33,727 nucleotides of DNA from Acetobacteraceae bacterium (GCA_025352375.1 JANXTL010000244.1:1-33727); one strand, 5' to 3'; positions 1 to 9,336 are shown, numbered from the stretch's first letter. Notes: generated from the letters alone by a model not told the origin. Numbers and translations: made by a program.

Positions 1-32
1 ACTGTGTAGGGCTGCTTCCGCTGCACACGCCA

Positions 33-1109
33 CTACGCGAGATCGACCAGCGCGAATATGCCCAGGGAGACGGCATTGGTCGCGGTCAGCAGCATCTCGA
101 AAGGTACCAACAACGCCACTGCCAGAATGATCCCTCCCGACAGCAATGTAGCACGATGCGGCGAGCCGGTGGCGGGATCGATCCGGTGCAGCGCGGCCGG
201 CAATTGGCCGTTTCCTGCCATGCCGTAGAACATGCGGGCCAACATGACGATTTGTAGCAACACGCCGTTGGAAACGGCAATGCTGGCGATCGCGGCGAAC
301 AGCGTTGCACCATGGCCAGCGAACAGGCCGAGCAACGGATTGGCGTCGGGGCTGTCGGCGAGAATGATTGAGGACGTCACCGCGATATACAGAAACACGC
401 TCACCCCGACGGAGCCGATTATGGCCAGCGGCACGGTGCGTTGCGGATTTTTGACCTCCTCGGCGAGGTTCACCAGCGTCTCGAATCCGATGAAGGCGAA
501 GAACGCAATAAAAGCGCCGGCGAACACGCCCTGCCAGCCCATGAATGTGCTCGGCACCCATGAAATGTCATGTTCGGGTGCGATATGCAGAAATCCGGTC
601 GCGGCGGCAACGAGCAACCCCCCGATCTCGACTGCGCCCATGACCGACGCAAGCCACACGCTGGCACCGATGCCGCGCGACGCGATGATGGTGAACCCAA
701 CGATCATCGACAGCACCAGAAACGGTGTCGGCAGAGGCAGCACTGTCACGAGGTAATGCGCCGCCCCCTGCGCGATGGACGCCGCGGAGATGGCGACCGC
801 GAATGTTAACGCCGCCCCGATCGCCTGTGCGATCCGGTCGGAGCCGAAACCGTGGCGGACGTAGGCGACGCTGCCCGACGCCTCGGGAAAGCGGCTGGCC
901 AGTTCGGCATAGCACAGACCCGTCAGGCAGGCGGGGATGCCGGCCAACAGAAATGACAGGGGCGCGGCGTCCCCCGCCCGCCGAACCACCGCCCCGATCG
1001 CGACATAGATGCCCGCCCCGACAATCACCGCGAGGCCATTGAGGATCAGCGGCCCAAGCCCAATCACCCGTCGGAGGGTCGGCTCGGCGGGGGGCTCGGG
1101 TTTTTGCAT
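33..1109 (-). CDS. APC-family amino acid permease, C-terminally truncated by an amber codon
   Basis: Inner-membrane amino acid/polyamine/organocation (APC) transporter that would import an amino acid or related solute with protons or sodium. The 358 residues show the family's N-terminal glycine-rich break in TM1 (VGAGIYV, about residues 30-36) and the signature around FFAFIGFETLVNLAEEVKNP (about 203-222). About eleven hydrophobic segments are visible, where the family has twelve and about 430-470 residues. The reading frame stops at TAG (33-35) in the middle of the last visible helix. Beyond the stop the same frame stays open to the window edge and reads WRVQRKQPYT, the kind of sequence that normally follows this helix (LALWR-x-K/R). 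A Leu or Trp codon changed to TAG is therefore likely, by mutation or sequencing error. It follows the enolase-superfamily gene by 39 bases, so it may carry that enzyme's substrate (inference). The start has no clear Shine-Dalgarno. Confidence 0.85.
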   Translation of the reverse strand: MQKPEPPAEPTLRRVIGLGPLILNGLAVIVGAGIYVAIGAVVRRAGDAAPLSFLLAGIPACLTGLCYAELASRFPEASGSVAYVRHGFGSDRIAQAIGAALTFAVAISAASIAQGAAHYLVTVLPLPTPFLVLSMIVGFTIIASRGIGASVWLASVMGAVEIGGLLVAAATGFLHIAPEHDISWVPSTFMGWQGVFAGAFIAFFAFIGFETLVNLAEEVKNPQRTVPLAIIGSVGVSVFLYIAVTSSIILADSPDANPLLGLFAGHGATLFAAIASIAVSNGVLLQIVMLARMFYGMAGNGQLPAALHRIDPATGSPHRATLLSGGIILAVALLVPFEMLLTATNAVSLGIFALVDLA

Positions 1110-1121
1110 CGGGGGAGCGGT

Positions 1122-1142
1122 CGGGCAGACACCGTCTGCCCG
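1122..1142 (-). other. Intercistronic hairpin between the dehydratase-like gene and the permease
   Basis: A perfect 9-bp inverted repeat (arms CGGGCAGAC and GTCTGCCCG) with a 3-base loop fills most of the 39-base gap between the two minus-strand genes. There is no T tract, so it is more likely an mRNA-stabilising or attenuating stem than a full terminator. Confidence 0.5.
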
Positions 1143-1148
1143 CCGAGC

Positions 1149-2243
1149 TCAGACCGTAAACGCCGCCACGGCTTTCTCATCGAACTTCAACCCGAGGCCT
1201 GGTTTGTTCGGCATGATCAACATGCCGTTCTCGATGGCCGGGGTTTCTTCGTAAAGCGCCAGCATCCACGGCATGTATTCCACCGTCAGCCCGTTCGGGC
1301 AGGCGGCGATCATGTGGCACAGGATTTCCGGCATGACGTGGCTGACGATGGGTAAATTAAAGGCCTCAGCCATGCCGGCGATCTTCATCCATTGCGTCAC
1401 ACCGCCGGCGCGCACTATATCGACCATGATAATGTCGACCGATCGAGCCTCGATCATTTGCCGGAACGGCTCGATACCATATAAATACTCCCCGCCCGCG
1501 ATCGGCGTTTTCAGCGCGGCGGTGACACGAGCAAGCCCCTGGTAGTCGTCGGCGCGAGTCACGTCCTCCAGCCAGAATAACCCGACGTCTTCGACGCGGC
1601 TGCCGATGTCGATGGCTTGTTCCGGGCGCCAGCGCTGGTTGATGTCGCACATCAGCTTGATGTCGGGGCCAATGGCCTCCCGCACCACGCGAACGCGGCG
1701 GCATTCCTCGGCCGGGGTGGGATCGCCGGGCAGGGCCATCTGGGTCTTCATCTCCTTGAAGCCCTTCTGCACCAGGATCTGAGCAGCCCGTTGCGCCTGG
1801 TTGTCGGTCAGGCCGCGGCGAAGCGACCCGGACGCATAGGTCGGCACCTTATCGCGGTAGCCGCCGAGCAGCTTATACAACGGCTGATTGAGGAATTTGC
1901 CTTTGATGTCCCACAGCGCCACGTCGATCGCCGACAGTGCCAGGGTAAAGATACCGCCCGGCCCGCAATTATCGCCGGCCGCGACGCGTAATTTGTGCAC
2001 GATTTTCTCGATGCACAAGGGATCCTCGCCGATGGTCAGGGCGGCGAGTTCCTCGACGGCAACGCGCAGGCTGCCGGTCATCTTGCCGGCGTAGAACGTC
2101 AGACCGATGCCCTCGATCCCGTTGTCGGTGCGCAGGCGCAGGATAACGATGGGGCGGGTGCGGCCTTCCTCCTCCGGCATGTTCGCGAGGGGGTCGTCTT
2201 CCGGAATGGCCAATGTCGTGGCGACGGCGGAGGTGATTTTCAT
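1149..2243 (-). CDS. Mandelate racemase/muconate lactonizing enzyme family protein (enolase superfamily)
   Basis: Cytoplasmic Mg-dependent enzyme of the enolase superfamily that abstracts the proton alpha to a carboxylate, in a racemase or acid-sugar dehydratase reaction. The 364 residues match a full-length member: an N-terminal capping domain (about 1-120) and a TIM barrel. Likely metal ligands are D200 (in CDINQRW), E226 (in WLED) and E252 (in GGEY). The mandelate-racemase-type His-Asp dyad is visible as H302 (SHVMPEI) and D275. The lysine motif is K166-T-Q168, so the second Lys of the usual KxK is Gln. This limits assignment: one-base chemistry with H302 plus K166 is possible, and the substrate is unknown. 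It lies downstream of the ScfR-like regulator and upstream of a permease on the same strand, an arrangement typical of a small sugar-acid or amino-acid catabolic unit (inference). Confidence 0.88.
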   Translation of the reverse strand: MKITSAVATTLAIPEDDPLANMPEEEGRTRPIVILRLRTDNGIEGIGLTFYAGKMTGSLRVAVEELAALTIGEDPLCIEKIVHKLRVAAGDNCGPGGIFTLALSAIDVALWDIKGKFLNQPLYKLLGGYRDKVPTYASGSLRRGLTDNQAQRAAQILVQKGFKEMKTQMALPGDPTPAEECRRVRVVREAIGPDIKLMCDINQRWRPEQAIDIGSRVEDVGLFWLEDVTRADDYQGLARVTAALKTPIAGGEYLYGIEPFRQMIEARSVDIIMVDIVRAGGVTQWMKIAGMAEAFNLPIVSHVMPEILCHMIAACPNGLTVEYMPWMLALYEETPAIENGMLIMPNKPGLGLKFDEKAVAAFTV

Positions 2244-2297
2244 GGCGGTTGTTCTCCCGGTGGGTTGGGCGGGAGCATAGCCGAAGCCGCCGTCGAG

Positions 2298-3698
2298 TCA
2301 CCCTCGCTTCGCCTCGAACCGATACGGCGAAGGCCCAGCCGTCGTCGGGTCCACCGCCAGCCGATGCTCCAGCGGCGGAAATGCTCGGCTGTGGCAATCG
2401 GGCCGGTCGCACAATCGGCACGAAAGCCCAATCCCGACCTTCACCCGCTCCAAATCCAGCCCATCCGCGTACGCAAGATCGCCCGCGTGCGACAGCGAAC
2501 ATCCCATCGCCACCACGTACGACGGCCGAGGCTGCCCCCATCGCTGCTGCACGGTCGAAACAACCCGCGCAAAACACAAATAGGCCGCCCCGTCCGGCAG
2601 TTCTGCCACCTGCACCTGCACCGGCCCAGGGGAAGCAAACGCGGTATGCACCACCCACCGAGGGCACGATCCGCCATATCGCGCGAACGGAAACCCGGCA
2701 GCGGAAAACCGCTTCGATACGTTCCCCGCTGGGTCCACCCGCAGGAAGAAAAACGGCACCCCCCGCGCACCCGGTCGTTGCAAGGTCGACAAACGGTGGC
2801 ACGCCTGCTCGTAAGAAACGCCAAACCGAGCGGCCACGGCCTCCATATCGTGCCTTAACGATAATGCCGCGGCGGCAAATGGAGCGTACGGCATCAACAA
2901 AGCCCCGGCGACATAATTCAGCAAGCCGATCCGCATCAACATTCCGGCCTCAGCAGAAGAAGGGGTCGCGTCCTTCAGTACGCTCTCCACCGTGTCGCGA
3001 GCTTCCAGAAGTGCCAACTGGAATGCCATATGGAAGCCGCGGCTTTCCCTCGGCAGGGTTTCCGACAGCGCCAGCCAGCGGGAATTGACATCGTAACGGC
3101 GTAACGTGCCGCCGAGCGGCTCCACCGTCACCCGCACCCCATGAACCCCACGCAACCGTTCCGCGATGGCGTGGTTCATCTCCGCCGGCACGCCGGTTGC
3201 CAGTTCGGCGGCCAACCCTTCCGCCGCCGCCTCCAAGGGCCCAAAATAATTGCCGCGATCGTCGAACAGATCGCGTGCTTCCTCATGCGGCAGCAGAATG
3301 CGCCGCCCAGACGGCAGGGCGATGCCCCCCGCATCCTCCCGCGCCACCCGCCATGCGCGATACAGCGCCAAAACCGCCCGAGACGCATTCGGGCTGCCGC
3401 CGGCGATCGCCGCGACTTCTTCCTCCGGCACCGCGTCGGCGCCGAGCAGCGGGTCGGAGAATGCTTCCCGCAAGCCGGTCTCCAACTGCCGTTCCTGGGT
3501 GCCGGACAGTTCCCGCAGCTCGACCCGCAGCGTCTCGGCCAGCTTGATCAGAAGGGACGCGGTGACGGCGCGCTGGTCGTGTTCGATCAGGTTCAAATAA
3601 CTGGCCGAGATCCCCAGGCGTGTGGCCAACGCCTGCTGCGACAGGGCCCGCTCCCCCCGCAACCGCTTCACCGTCCGCCCAATCACCGCTCGGGCCAT
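2298..3698 (-). CDS. ScfR/PrpQ-like XRE transcriptional regulator with DUF2083 domain
   Basis: DNA-binding regulator of the short-chain fatty acyl regulator family (ScfR, MccR, RamB relatives), which sense acyl-CoAs and control acetate, propionate or glyoxylate metabolism. From the chosen start (MARAVIGRTVKRLR) the protein has 466 residues. It has an N-terminal XRE helix-turn-helix (about 9-63, with SQQALATRLGISASYLNLIE), a central IrrE/DUF955-like region and a C-terminal DUF2083 region. That last region ends in a Cys motif, CRLCDRPDCHSRAFP (C427, C430, C435), typical of this family. The HExxH protease motif of the central domain is missing (FHMAFQLALLE), as expected for a ligand-binding version. 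An upstream ATG at 3800 would add 34 non-family residues. The ATG at 3698 is preceded by AAGGA eight bases away and is preferred. Its target genes cannot be read from the window. Confidence 0.88.
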   Translation of the reverse strand: MARAVIGRTVKRLRGERALSQQALATRLGISASYLNLIEHDQRAVTASLLIKLAETLRVELRELSGTQERQLETGLREAFSDPLLGADAVPEEEVAAIAGGSPNASRAVLALYRAWRVAREDAGGIALPSGRRILLPHEEARDLFDDRGNYFGPLEAAAEGLAAELATGVPAEMNHAIAERLRGVHGVRVTVEPLGGTLRRYDVNSRWLALSETLPRESRGFHMAFQLALLEARDTVESVLKDATPSSAEAGMLMRIGLLNYVAGALLMPYAPFAAAALSLRHDMEAVAARFGVSYEQACHRLSTLQRPGARGVPFFFLRVDPAGNVSKRFSAAGFPFARYGGSCPRWVVHTAFASPGPVQVQVAELPDGAAYLCFARVVSTVQQRWGQPRPSYVVAMGCSLSHAGDLAYADGLDLERVKVGIGLSCRLCDRPDCHSRAFPPLEHRLAVDPTTAGPSPYRFEAKRG

Positions 3699-3699
3699 C

Positions 3700-3736
3700 T
3701 TTACATCCTTTACAAATCCCGCCACTCCTCCGTCAA
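3700..3736 (-). promoter_or_regulatory. Candidate promoter and direct-repeat operator of the ScfR-like gene
   Basis: The 185-base gap 3699-3883 holds the control region of the regulator. Reading the minus strand, TTGACG (3736-3731) and TGTAAA (3714-3709) are separated by 16 bases. A second, better -35-like TTGACA lies at 3800-3795 without a good -10. Two TTTACA copies (plus-strand view, 3700-3716) are spaced nine bases apart directly before the start codon and could be an autoregulatory operator. The sequence patterns are seen; the function is inferred. Confidence 0.3.
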
Positions 3737-3883
3737 CGCAGTGACCCAAATGCGGCGGGAGATCACAGGTTACCCTTCCTCTTCGCGGGTGCAATGTCAA
3801 TTATTCACGGCACGGACAGCCCGACCAGCCAGCCGCCGGCCCGGTGGACAATCGCGATTGGGCCACCGGCGGGAACTAAGCGA

Positions 3884-4717
3884 TCAGACCCGGGTTAGAA
3901 CCGCATTGAGCAGGCGCAGCCGGTCCTCTTGCTGCGCCTTGCCCGCGTTGCGCATTTTTTCCCGGAAGCTCGGTCCCACCACCACGTGGATCCCCAGGAT
4001 GGGCGGCCCCTCGGTCCCGGTCATACGGGCTCGTTCCGCGGCGGCCTCCGCCCGAGCGATATCGGTGTTGTCGATCCAGTGCTCGACCGTGAAGCCGGCG
4101 GTCTCGAGCATCGTTCGCGTGTCGTCCTGCGTCCGCAAAAAGCTGATGTCCGCGCGGTCGGCCCACATGACCGGAAAGTCGATGGGACCGCCGGGGCCTT
4201 GCGTCACATCCTGGATCGCCAGCCGGCCTCCGGGTTTCAGCACACGGTGCATTTCCGCGTAGTAGCGCGGCCGGTCCTGAATGTTCATCGCCACGTTCTG
4301 CGACCACGCCAGATCGAACGATGCGTCGGGGAAGGGAAGATCGAGCGCCGATCCTTGGCGGAAATCGACCCTTTCCGACAGGCCCACCAACCCCGTCAGT
4401 GCTGTCGCGGTGTCCACGAACTCCTGCGTCAAATCGACCCCGCTGACGCGACAGCCGTAGGTCGCGGCCAGATACCGCGACGGTCCGCCGACCCCGGAGC
4501 CGATATCGATCGCCCGGTCCGTCGCAACCGGTGCCAACAGAGCGCCCAACTCGGCCGTCGCGGTCCTGCGGCGGGAATGAAACTCATCGATCGGCGCCAA
4601 ATCGTCGATGGTGAGCCGGTCCATATCCTTCCCGGCCTGTTGCAGTGCCGCGAGCATCCGTTCGAGGAGCCCACCCTTGCCGTAATGCCGGGCGACATCG
4701 CTGGATTGGTCGGTCAT
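3884..4717 (-). CDS. Class I SAM-dependent methyltransferase (sarcosine/dimethylglycine methyltransferase-like)
   Basis: Cytoplasmic class I methyltransferase using S-adenosylmethionine. The 277 residues show motif I AIDIGSGVGGPSRYLA (about 69-84), an acidic residue ending strand 2 (GVDLT), the SFDLAWSQNVAMNI region and RVLKPGGRLAIQD before strand 5. The overall look, with FHSRRRTATAEL before motif I, resembles the small-molecule methyltransferases annotated as sarcosine/dimethylglycine N-methyltransferase-like or ubiE/tocopherol-like. Such labels are unreliable for substrate. The start is supported by AAGGGG upstream. It begins 19 bases downstream of the DUF3574 lipoprotein on the same strand, so the two probably share a transcript. 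Whether it relates to the sarcosine oxidase operon some 22 kb away is only speculation. Confidence 0.85.
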   Translation of the reverse strand: MTDQSSDVARHYGKGGLLERMLAALQQAGKDMDRLTIDDLAPIDEFHSRRRTATAELGALLAPVATDRAIDIGSGVGGPSRYLAATYGCRVSGVDLTQEFVDTATALTGLVGLSERVDFRQGSALDLPFPDASFDLAWSQNVAMNIQDRPRYYAEMHRVLKPGGRLAIQDVTQGPGGPIDFPVMWADRADISFLRTQDDTRTMLETAGFTVEHWIDNTDIARAEAAAERARMTGTEGPPILGIHVVVGPSFREKMRNAGKAQQEDRLRLLNAVLTRV

Positions 4718-4736
4718 CGGGAGCCCCTTTCAAACC

Positions 4737-5153
4737 TCAAAACAACGCGCAGCCCGGCAGCACGATCATGCCCACCAGGCCCTGCGAGAACCGGTTTTGG
4801 TATGCCAGCCTGATCCGCGTCACGGCCGCCAATCCGTCCGGCCCCTTGGGCAGCGCGACGATCAGCACTTTGGTCGGATCGGTGACGGTGCGTTGGCCGC
4901 CCGGCGCTGCCCAGGCCCCATCGCCATCCAGAACAGTGAAGCCGTCGGGCAGATCGGGGGTGATGGCGGTTTCCCGGAACGCCTTCCAATCGGCATCGGC
5001 TACGAAACCGCCGGTTGCGATATTCCGGCCGAAGTACAGCTGGTAAACCTGCATGGGCTTGCCGGTCCCGACGATGCAGGCCGGCGGTTCCATGCCAGTG
5101 CAAGCGCCCAATGCAAGCGCCATGTATACTGAAAGCGCAGCGATGCGTGTCAA
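4737..5153 (-). CDS. DUF3574 lipoprotein (TTG start)
   Basis: Small exported lipoprotein of unknown function with a DUF3574 domain. The frame is open further upstream (ATG at 5207), but a TTG at 5153 is preceded by a strong GGAGG (5164-5160) with six bases of spacing. Starting there gives a compact lipoprotein signal: [18 protein letters not shown], with lipobox LGAC and Cys18 as the lipidated residue. This start also removes the overlap with the divergent kinase gene. The mature part carries the DUF3574 features [36 protein letters not shown] and a [10 protein letters not shown] strand. It has 138 residues in total. It is followed after 19 bases by the methyltransferase. The family is common in Proteobacteria as a periplasmic protein, but its role is not established. 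Confidence 0.8.
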   Translation of the reverse strand: MTRIAALSVYMALALGACTGMEPPACIVGTGKPMQVYQLYFGRNIATGGFVADADWKAFRETAITPDLPDGFTVLDGDGAWAAPGGQRTVTDPTKVLIVALPKGPDGLAAVTRIRLAYQNRFSQGLVGMIVLPGCALF

Positions 5154-5171
5154 ACGCGTCCTCCAGGTTGG

Positions 5172-7256
5172 ATGAACCAGCGGGTTCGCGCTATCATGCG
5201 ACGTCATACCATGGGACGTATAGTGCGCGGCAGGTTGCCAACAGGCGGTTTTTTCCAATCCAGCCGACGACTTTGGGCCGCTTGCGCGCTTGTGGTGCTG
5301 CTCGTGCTCGTCCGAGCGGGAACGCTGATATGGGAGGTGCGGCACGACGCGTTGAGCGATATGGCGCGTGACACGCGTGTGGTGGGGGACGTGCTGGCGG
5401 CCCAGACGTCCCGCTACTTGCAATTGGTGGACGCTGGATTGAAGCGCATCCAGGCGGCGGGCGCCACGCTGCCGGGGGACGATCCGCAAACATTCGCCGC
5501 TCGATTTGGCGGCGAGGAAACGCACGCCTTCCTAACCGACCTGCTGACCAATTTGCCGCAGGCCAACGTATTTTCGATTGTCGACTCCAGGGGCGTGCTG
5601 ATCGGCACGTCCAGGGATGTAAGCATCCCACCGATCGACACTTCGGATCGCGACTATTTTCGTGTGTTTCTCGATCCCGCTCAGTCCGATCCCTATATCG
5701 GTTTGCCGGCCGTGGGGCGCGCGACCAGGTTTCCGGTCATTTTCATGGCGCGGCGCATCGCCGGCGTGAATGGGAAATTCGCCGGCGTCGCCGTGGCGGT
5801 GCTCGATGCCGGATATTTCCGGAAATTCTACGAATCCCTGAAAATGGGCGACAGCCGGCAAGTCTCGCTCGTGCAGGCCGACGGCTCGGCGCTGGTGCGG
5901 TTTCCCGACGCAATGCCCGATACGCGCAGCATCGTATCGGAGCATCCGTTATCGGATTTTCCGCTTGCGGTGCGCGTGTCGTTGCGGGAGGTCGCGGCCC
6001 TTGCGCCCTGGCAGCCGCTGATCCGGCTGATTGTGATCCAGTCGGTGGTCGCGGTGGGGGGGATCGTGCTGGTATTCTTCGTGATCGTGCGCCAACTGAA
6101 GCGGTGGCGGACACAGAACACGGAACTGATGGCGACGGCGGCGGCGCTACGCGACAGCGAACAGCGGTTCCGGGATTATGCTGAGTTGGCGTCCGACTGG
6201 TTCTGGGAACAGGATGCCGATCTGCGGTTTTCCTGGACATCTCCGACGTCGCCCGCGCGCAGGATCGGGGTTTCGTCGTATGGCACGACGCGGTGGGAGC
6301 AGGTGGGCGCCGACCCGTCGGACCCGGCATGGGCGGCGCATGTGGGGGATGTGAAGGCGCACCGCCCGTTCAAGGACTTCCATTACGAACGTACCGGTTT
6401 CGGCGGCGATATCCGGCATGTCAGCGTCAGCGGCACGCCGGTCTTCGGCCCCGACGGCGTATTCGCCGGGTACCGCGGCACTGGCCGCGACGTCACGGCC
6501 GAGGTCGCGGCCGAACGCGAATTGCTGGACGCGCGCGATCGCGCCGAGGCCGCCAATAAGGCGAAATCCGAGTTCTTGGCCAACATGAGCCATGAACTGC
6601 GCACGCCGTTGAACGCGATTATCGGCTTTTCGGAACTGATCGCGGGCCAGGCGCTCGGTAAAACCGATCCCCGTTATGTCGATTTCGCCCAGGATATCCT
6701 TGGCAGCGGCAAGCATTTGCTTGAACTGATCAACGACCTGCTGGACATGTCGAAGATCGAGGCGGGGCAGTTAGAACTGTTGGACGAAACGATCGAGATG
6801 GATCCGTTGATACGGTCGTGCATAAAAATGGTCGAACCTCGGGCCGCGGTTGGGCAGGTCACCCTGGACGCGGCGGACCCACTTCAGCCCTTCGTGCTGC
6901 GGGCGGACCGACGGGCGGCGCGTCAGATCATGCTCAATCTCATAGCGAACGCGGTGAAATTTACACCTGAGGGCGGTTCCGTCGCGGTCGGTCTCGAAAC
7001 CGACAGTGGCGGCATGGCATTTGTCGTGCGGGATACTGGGATCGGCATCGCGAAAGACGCCTTGGCACACCTAGGGGAACCATTCAGGCAGGTCGATGCA
7101 TCGATCGGGCGACGTTTCGGCGGGACGGGTCTCGGGCTCGCGATCACGCAGAAATTGTTGGCGCTGCATGGCGGGGCGCTGCGGTTCGACAGCGAGCTTG
7201 GCCGGGGTACCACCGTCTGGGCGGTGTTTCCGCCTGAGCGAGTCGTATCAGCCTGA
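5172..7256 (+). CDS. Membrane sensor histidine kinase with dCACHE and PAS domains
   Basis: Inner-membrane two-component sensor kinase of 694 residues. Order: TM1 (about 34-54), a periplasmic double-CACHE/PDC sensor (about 56-280, with the typical [11 protein letters not shown] at 158-168), TM2 (about 284-306), a PAS domain (about 330-448, [18 protein letters not shown]), HisKA with phospho-acceptor H474 in [14 protein letters not shown], then HATPase_c with N593 (N box), DTGIGIA (621-627) and [10 protein letters not shown] (649-658). There is no receiver domain and no response regulator gene beside it, so it is an orphan by position. The dCACHE domain suggests sensing of small organic acids or amino acids (family knowledge). 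ATGs at 5172, 5196 and 5211 are all possible because no strong Shine-Dalgarno decides. Its end overlaps the convergent recG by nine bases. Confidence 0.93.
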   Translation: MNQRVRAIMRRHTMGRIVRGRLPTGGFFQSSRRLWAACALVVLLVLVRAGTLIWEVRHDALSDMARDTRVVGDVLAAQTSRYLQLVDAGLKRIQAAGATLPGDDPQTFAARFGGEETHAFLTDLLTNLPQANVFSIVDSRGVLIGTSRDVSIPPIDTSDRDYFRVFLDPAQSDPYIGLPAVGRATRFPVIFMARRIAGVNGKFAGVAVAVLDAGYFRKFYESLKMGDSRQVSLVQADGSALVRFPDAMPDTRSIVSEHPLSDFPLAVRVSLREVAALAPWQPLIRLIVIQSVVAVGGIVLVFFVIVRQLKRWRTQNTELMATAAALRDSEQRFRDYAELASDWFWEQDADLRFSWTSPTSPARRIGVSSYGTTRWEQVGADPSDPAWAAHVGDVKAHRPFKDFHYERTGFGGDIRHVSVSGTPVFGPDGVFAGYRGTGRDVTAEVAAERELLDARDRAEAANKAKSEFLANMSHELRTPLNAIIGFSELIAGQALGKTDPRYVDFAQDILGSGKHLLELINDLLDMSKIEAGQLELLDETIEMDPLIRSCIKMVEPRAAVGQVTLDAADPLQPFVLRADRRAARQIMLNLIANAVKFTPEGGSVAVGLETDSGGMAFVVRDTGIGIAKDALAHLGEPFRQVDASIGRRFGGTGLGLAITQKLLALHGGALRFDSELGRGTTVWAVFPPERVVSA

Positions 7257-9305
7257 CGCCAGGGTTTTCATCGCTGCGGTCCGTTCGAACAGGCGCAGAA
7301 GTACCCGAATTGCTTTCCCCCGTTCGGACGTGAGTTTGGGATCGCGGGAGAGCAAAACCGCGGCGTCCTTATGCGCCATGTGCAGCAACGGCTCGTGCTC
7401 GACCGGATCGGCCAGCCGGAAGCCGGGTTGCCCTGCCTGACGCGTTCCCAATAGGTCGCCGCCGCCGCGCAGGCGGAAATCCTCATCGGCGATTTCGAAA
7501 CCGTCTTCGGTATCGCGCAGCATCGTCAGGCGGCGGCGGGCCGTCTCGGACACCCAGTCTTCGTGGACAAGCAGGCAGAAACTGGCCTCCGTGCCGCGTC
7601 CGACACGACCGCGAAGCTGGTGCAACTGCGCCAGACCGAAGCGTTCGGCGTGCTCGATCACCATGACGCTGGCGGTGGGGACGTCGACGCCGACTTCGAT
7701 GACGGTGGTCGCGACCAGCAACCGCGTGCGGCCGGCGGTGAAGGCCGCCAAAGCGGTATCGCGTCGTTCCGCGGTTTGCTGCCCATGCGCCAGTCCTACA
7801 ATCTCCCCGAACCGTGCATGCAGCTCGGAAAAACGCTCCTCGGCGGCGGCGACATCCAGCACTTCGCTTTCCGCGACCAGGGGACAAACCCAATAGACCT
7901 GCCCGCCGGCCTCCAGCTTGCGGGCGATGCCGTCGACCACGTCCGGCATGGTTGCCAGCGAGTGCAGCGTGGTTCGGATCGGCTGGCGGCCGGCTGGTTT
8001 GCCGGACAGGCGGCTGACGTCCATCTCCCCCCAATTGGTCAGCAGCAGCGTGCGCGGAATGGGGGTGGCGGTCATTACCAGGACGTCGGTCTGTTCGCCC
8101 TTGGCGCCGAGGGTCAGGCGCTGCGTGACTCCGAATCGGTGCTGCTCATCGATCACCGCCAGCGCCAAATCGCGATATTCGACCGCATCCTGGAACAGCG
8201 CGTGGGTGCCGACGACGATGGGGATGGACCCGTCCTTCAACCCTCGCAACAGCTTCGCGCGTTCCCGGCCTTTGACCGATCCCGTCAGCAGCGCGACCGG
8301 AACTGGGCAAAGGCGAGACAGCGTGCGGTGGTGCTGTTTCGCCAGGACCTCGGTCGGCGCCATGATGGCGGCCTGTGCGCCGGCTTCCACAGCCCGCAGC
8401 ATCGCCAGGATCGCCACCAGGGTTTTGCCCGACCCGACATCGCCCTGCAGCAACCGCAGCATGCGGCGGGGGGAGGCGAGGTCGGCGTCGATTTCGCCGA
8501 TCGCTTTGACCTGGGCCTCGGTCGGGGCGAATCCGAAGCGTTGCAGCGCGATGTCGCGCAGATGCGAGTCGCCCACCAGGATGCGTCCCAGACGTGCGCG
8601 CACCCGGCCGCGCACCACCGCGAGTGCGACCTGGCCGGCGAGGAGTTCGTCGTACGCGAGCCGAGCCCGCATGCGGGGTGGGGGGATTTCATCCAGTGGG
8701 GTTTGGACCGCTTGCATCGCCTCGATGAACCCCGGCCATTTCTCCCGCCGGAGCAGCGGCGCGTCGTGCCATTCGGGGAACGGCGGGATCAGCGCCACCG
8801 CCTGCGCCACGCCGGAGGCTACCTGACGCGGCCACAAACCCGCGACCAGCGGCCAAACCGGTTCGATCGCTGGCAGCTTCTCGGCTTGGTCCAATGGGAC
8901 CAAATGATCGGGGTGCGGGATGGTGACCCGGCCGTTGAACATATCCACCTTGCCGGACACCAGCAGCCTGGCGCCAGGTGGCGTCTGGGCTTCCCGGTTG
9001 AACCGAAAAAAGACCAGTTCGGCCGTGCCCGTCTCGTCCTTCACGACGATTCGCCAGGGCTGGCGGGCGTTGGCGGGACGTTCATGGCGCACGACCTCGA
9101 CCGCCAGGGTCGCGACGACTCCGGCTTGAGCCTGTGCGATCTTCGGCCGGTTGCGGCGATCCAGATACGAATCCGGCATGTGGAACAGCAAATCCACCAC
9201 CCGTTCCCCGCCCACCGCGCGCGCCATGAGGGGCGCCACCGCGGGGCCTATGCCGCGCAGCGAGGTCAGGGGTGCGAAAAGCGGGGTAAGGGGATCGGAG
9301 TCCAT
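7248..9305 (-). CDS. recG: ATP-dependent DNA helicase RecG
   Basis: Superfamily 2 helicase that remodels stalled replication forks and branch-migrates Holliday junctions. From the chosen ATG ([13 protein letters not shown]) it has 685 residues, normal for RecG. An upstream in-frame ATG at 9404 would add 33 non-conserved residues and run into sdhE. Visible features: LTSLRGIGP at the start, a wedge/OB domain (about 50-150), Walker A GDVGSGKT (about 284-291), the DEQH box in VIDEQHRFG (about residue 383), TATPIPRTL, and the C-terminal helicase half with IEVGVDVP and QLRGRVGRG. It is divergent from sdhE with a 42-base intergenic gap, the usual alphaproteobacterial recG/sdhE/mfd arrangement. The 3' end overlaps the convergent kinase gene by nine bases. 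Confidence 0.97.
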   Translation of the reverse strand: MDSDPLTPLFAPLTSLRGIGPAVAPLMARAVGGERVVDLLFHMPDSYLDRRNRPKIAQAQAGVVATLAVEVVRHERPANARQPWRIVVKDETGTAELVFFRFNREAQTPPGARLLVSGKVDMFNGRVTIPHPDHLVPLDQAEKLPAIEPVWPLVAGLWPRQVASGVAQAVALIPPFPEWHDAPLLRREKWPGFIEAMQAVQTPLDEIPPPRMRARLAYDELLAGQVALAVVRGRVRARLGRILVGDSHLRDIALQRFGFAPTEAQVKAIGEIDADLASPRRMLRLLQGDVGSGKTLVAILAMLRAVEAGAQAAIMAPTEVLAKQHHRTLSRLCPVPVALLTGSVKGRERAKLLRGLKDGSIPIVVGTHALFQDAVEYRDLALAVIDEQHRFGVTQRLTLGAKGEQTDVLVMTATPIPRTLLLTNWGEMDVSRLSGKPAGRQPIRTTLHSLATMPDVVDGIARKLEAGGQVYWVCPLVAESEVLDVAAAEERFSELHARFGEIVGLAHGQQTAERRDTALAAFTAGRTRLLVATTVIEVGVDVPTASVMVIEHAERFGLAQLHQLRGRVGRGTEASFCLLVHEDWVSETARRRLTMLRDTEDGFEIADEDFRLRGGGDLLGTRQAGQPGFRLADPVEHEPLLHMAHKDAAVLLSRDPKLTSERGKAIRVLLRLFERTAAMKTLASG

Positions 9306-9308
9306 GGG

Positions 9309-9336
9309 CTGACAGAGGCTATTTTCCTTGTATATG
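9309..9336 (+). promoter_or_regulatory. Candidate promoter of sdhE-mfd
   Basis: In the 42-base gap between the divergent recG and sdhE, CTGACA (9309-9314) and TATATG (9331-9336) are separated by 16 bases. A transcript starting about seven bases later would begin within a few bases of the sdhE ATG (9348), which has no Shine-Dalgarno, so leaderless translation is possible. The motifs are seen; activity is inferred. Confidence 0.35.

Noticed and set aside
3699-3800. Upstream start of the ScfR-like regulator adding 34 residues.
   Set aside because: The extra residues are not family-like and would place the putative promoter inside the gene; the ATG at 3698 has a ribosome site.
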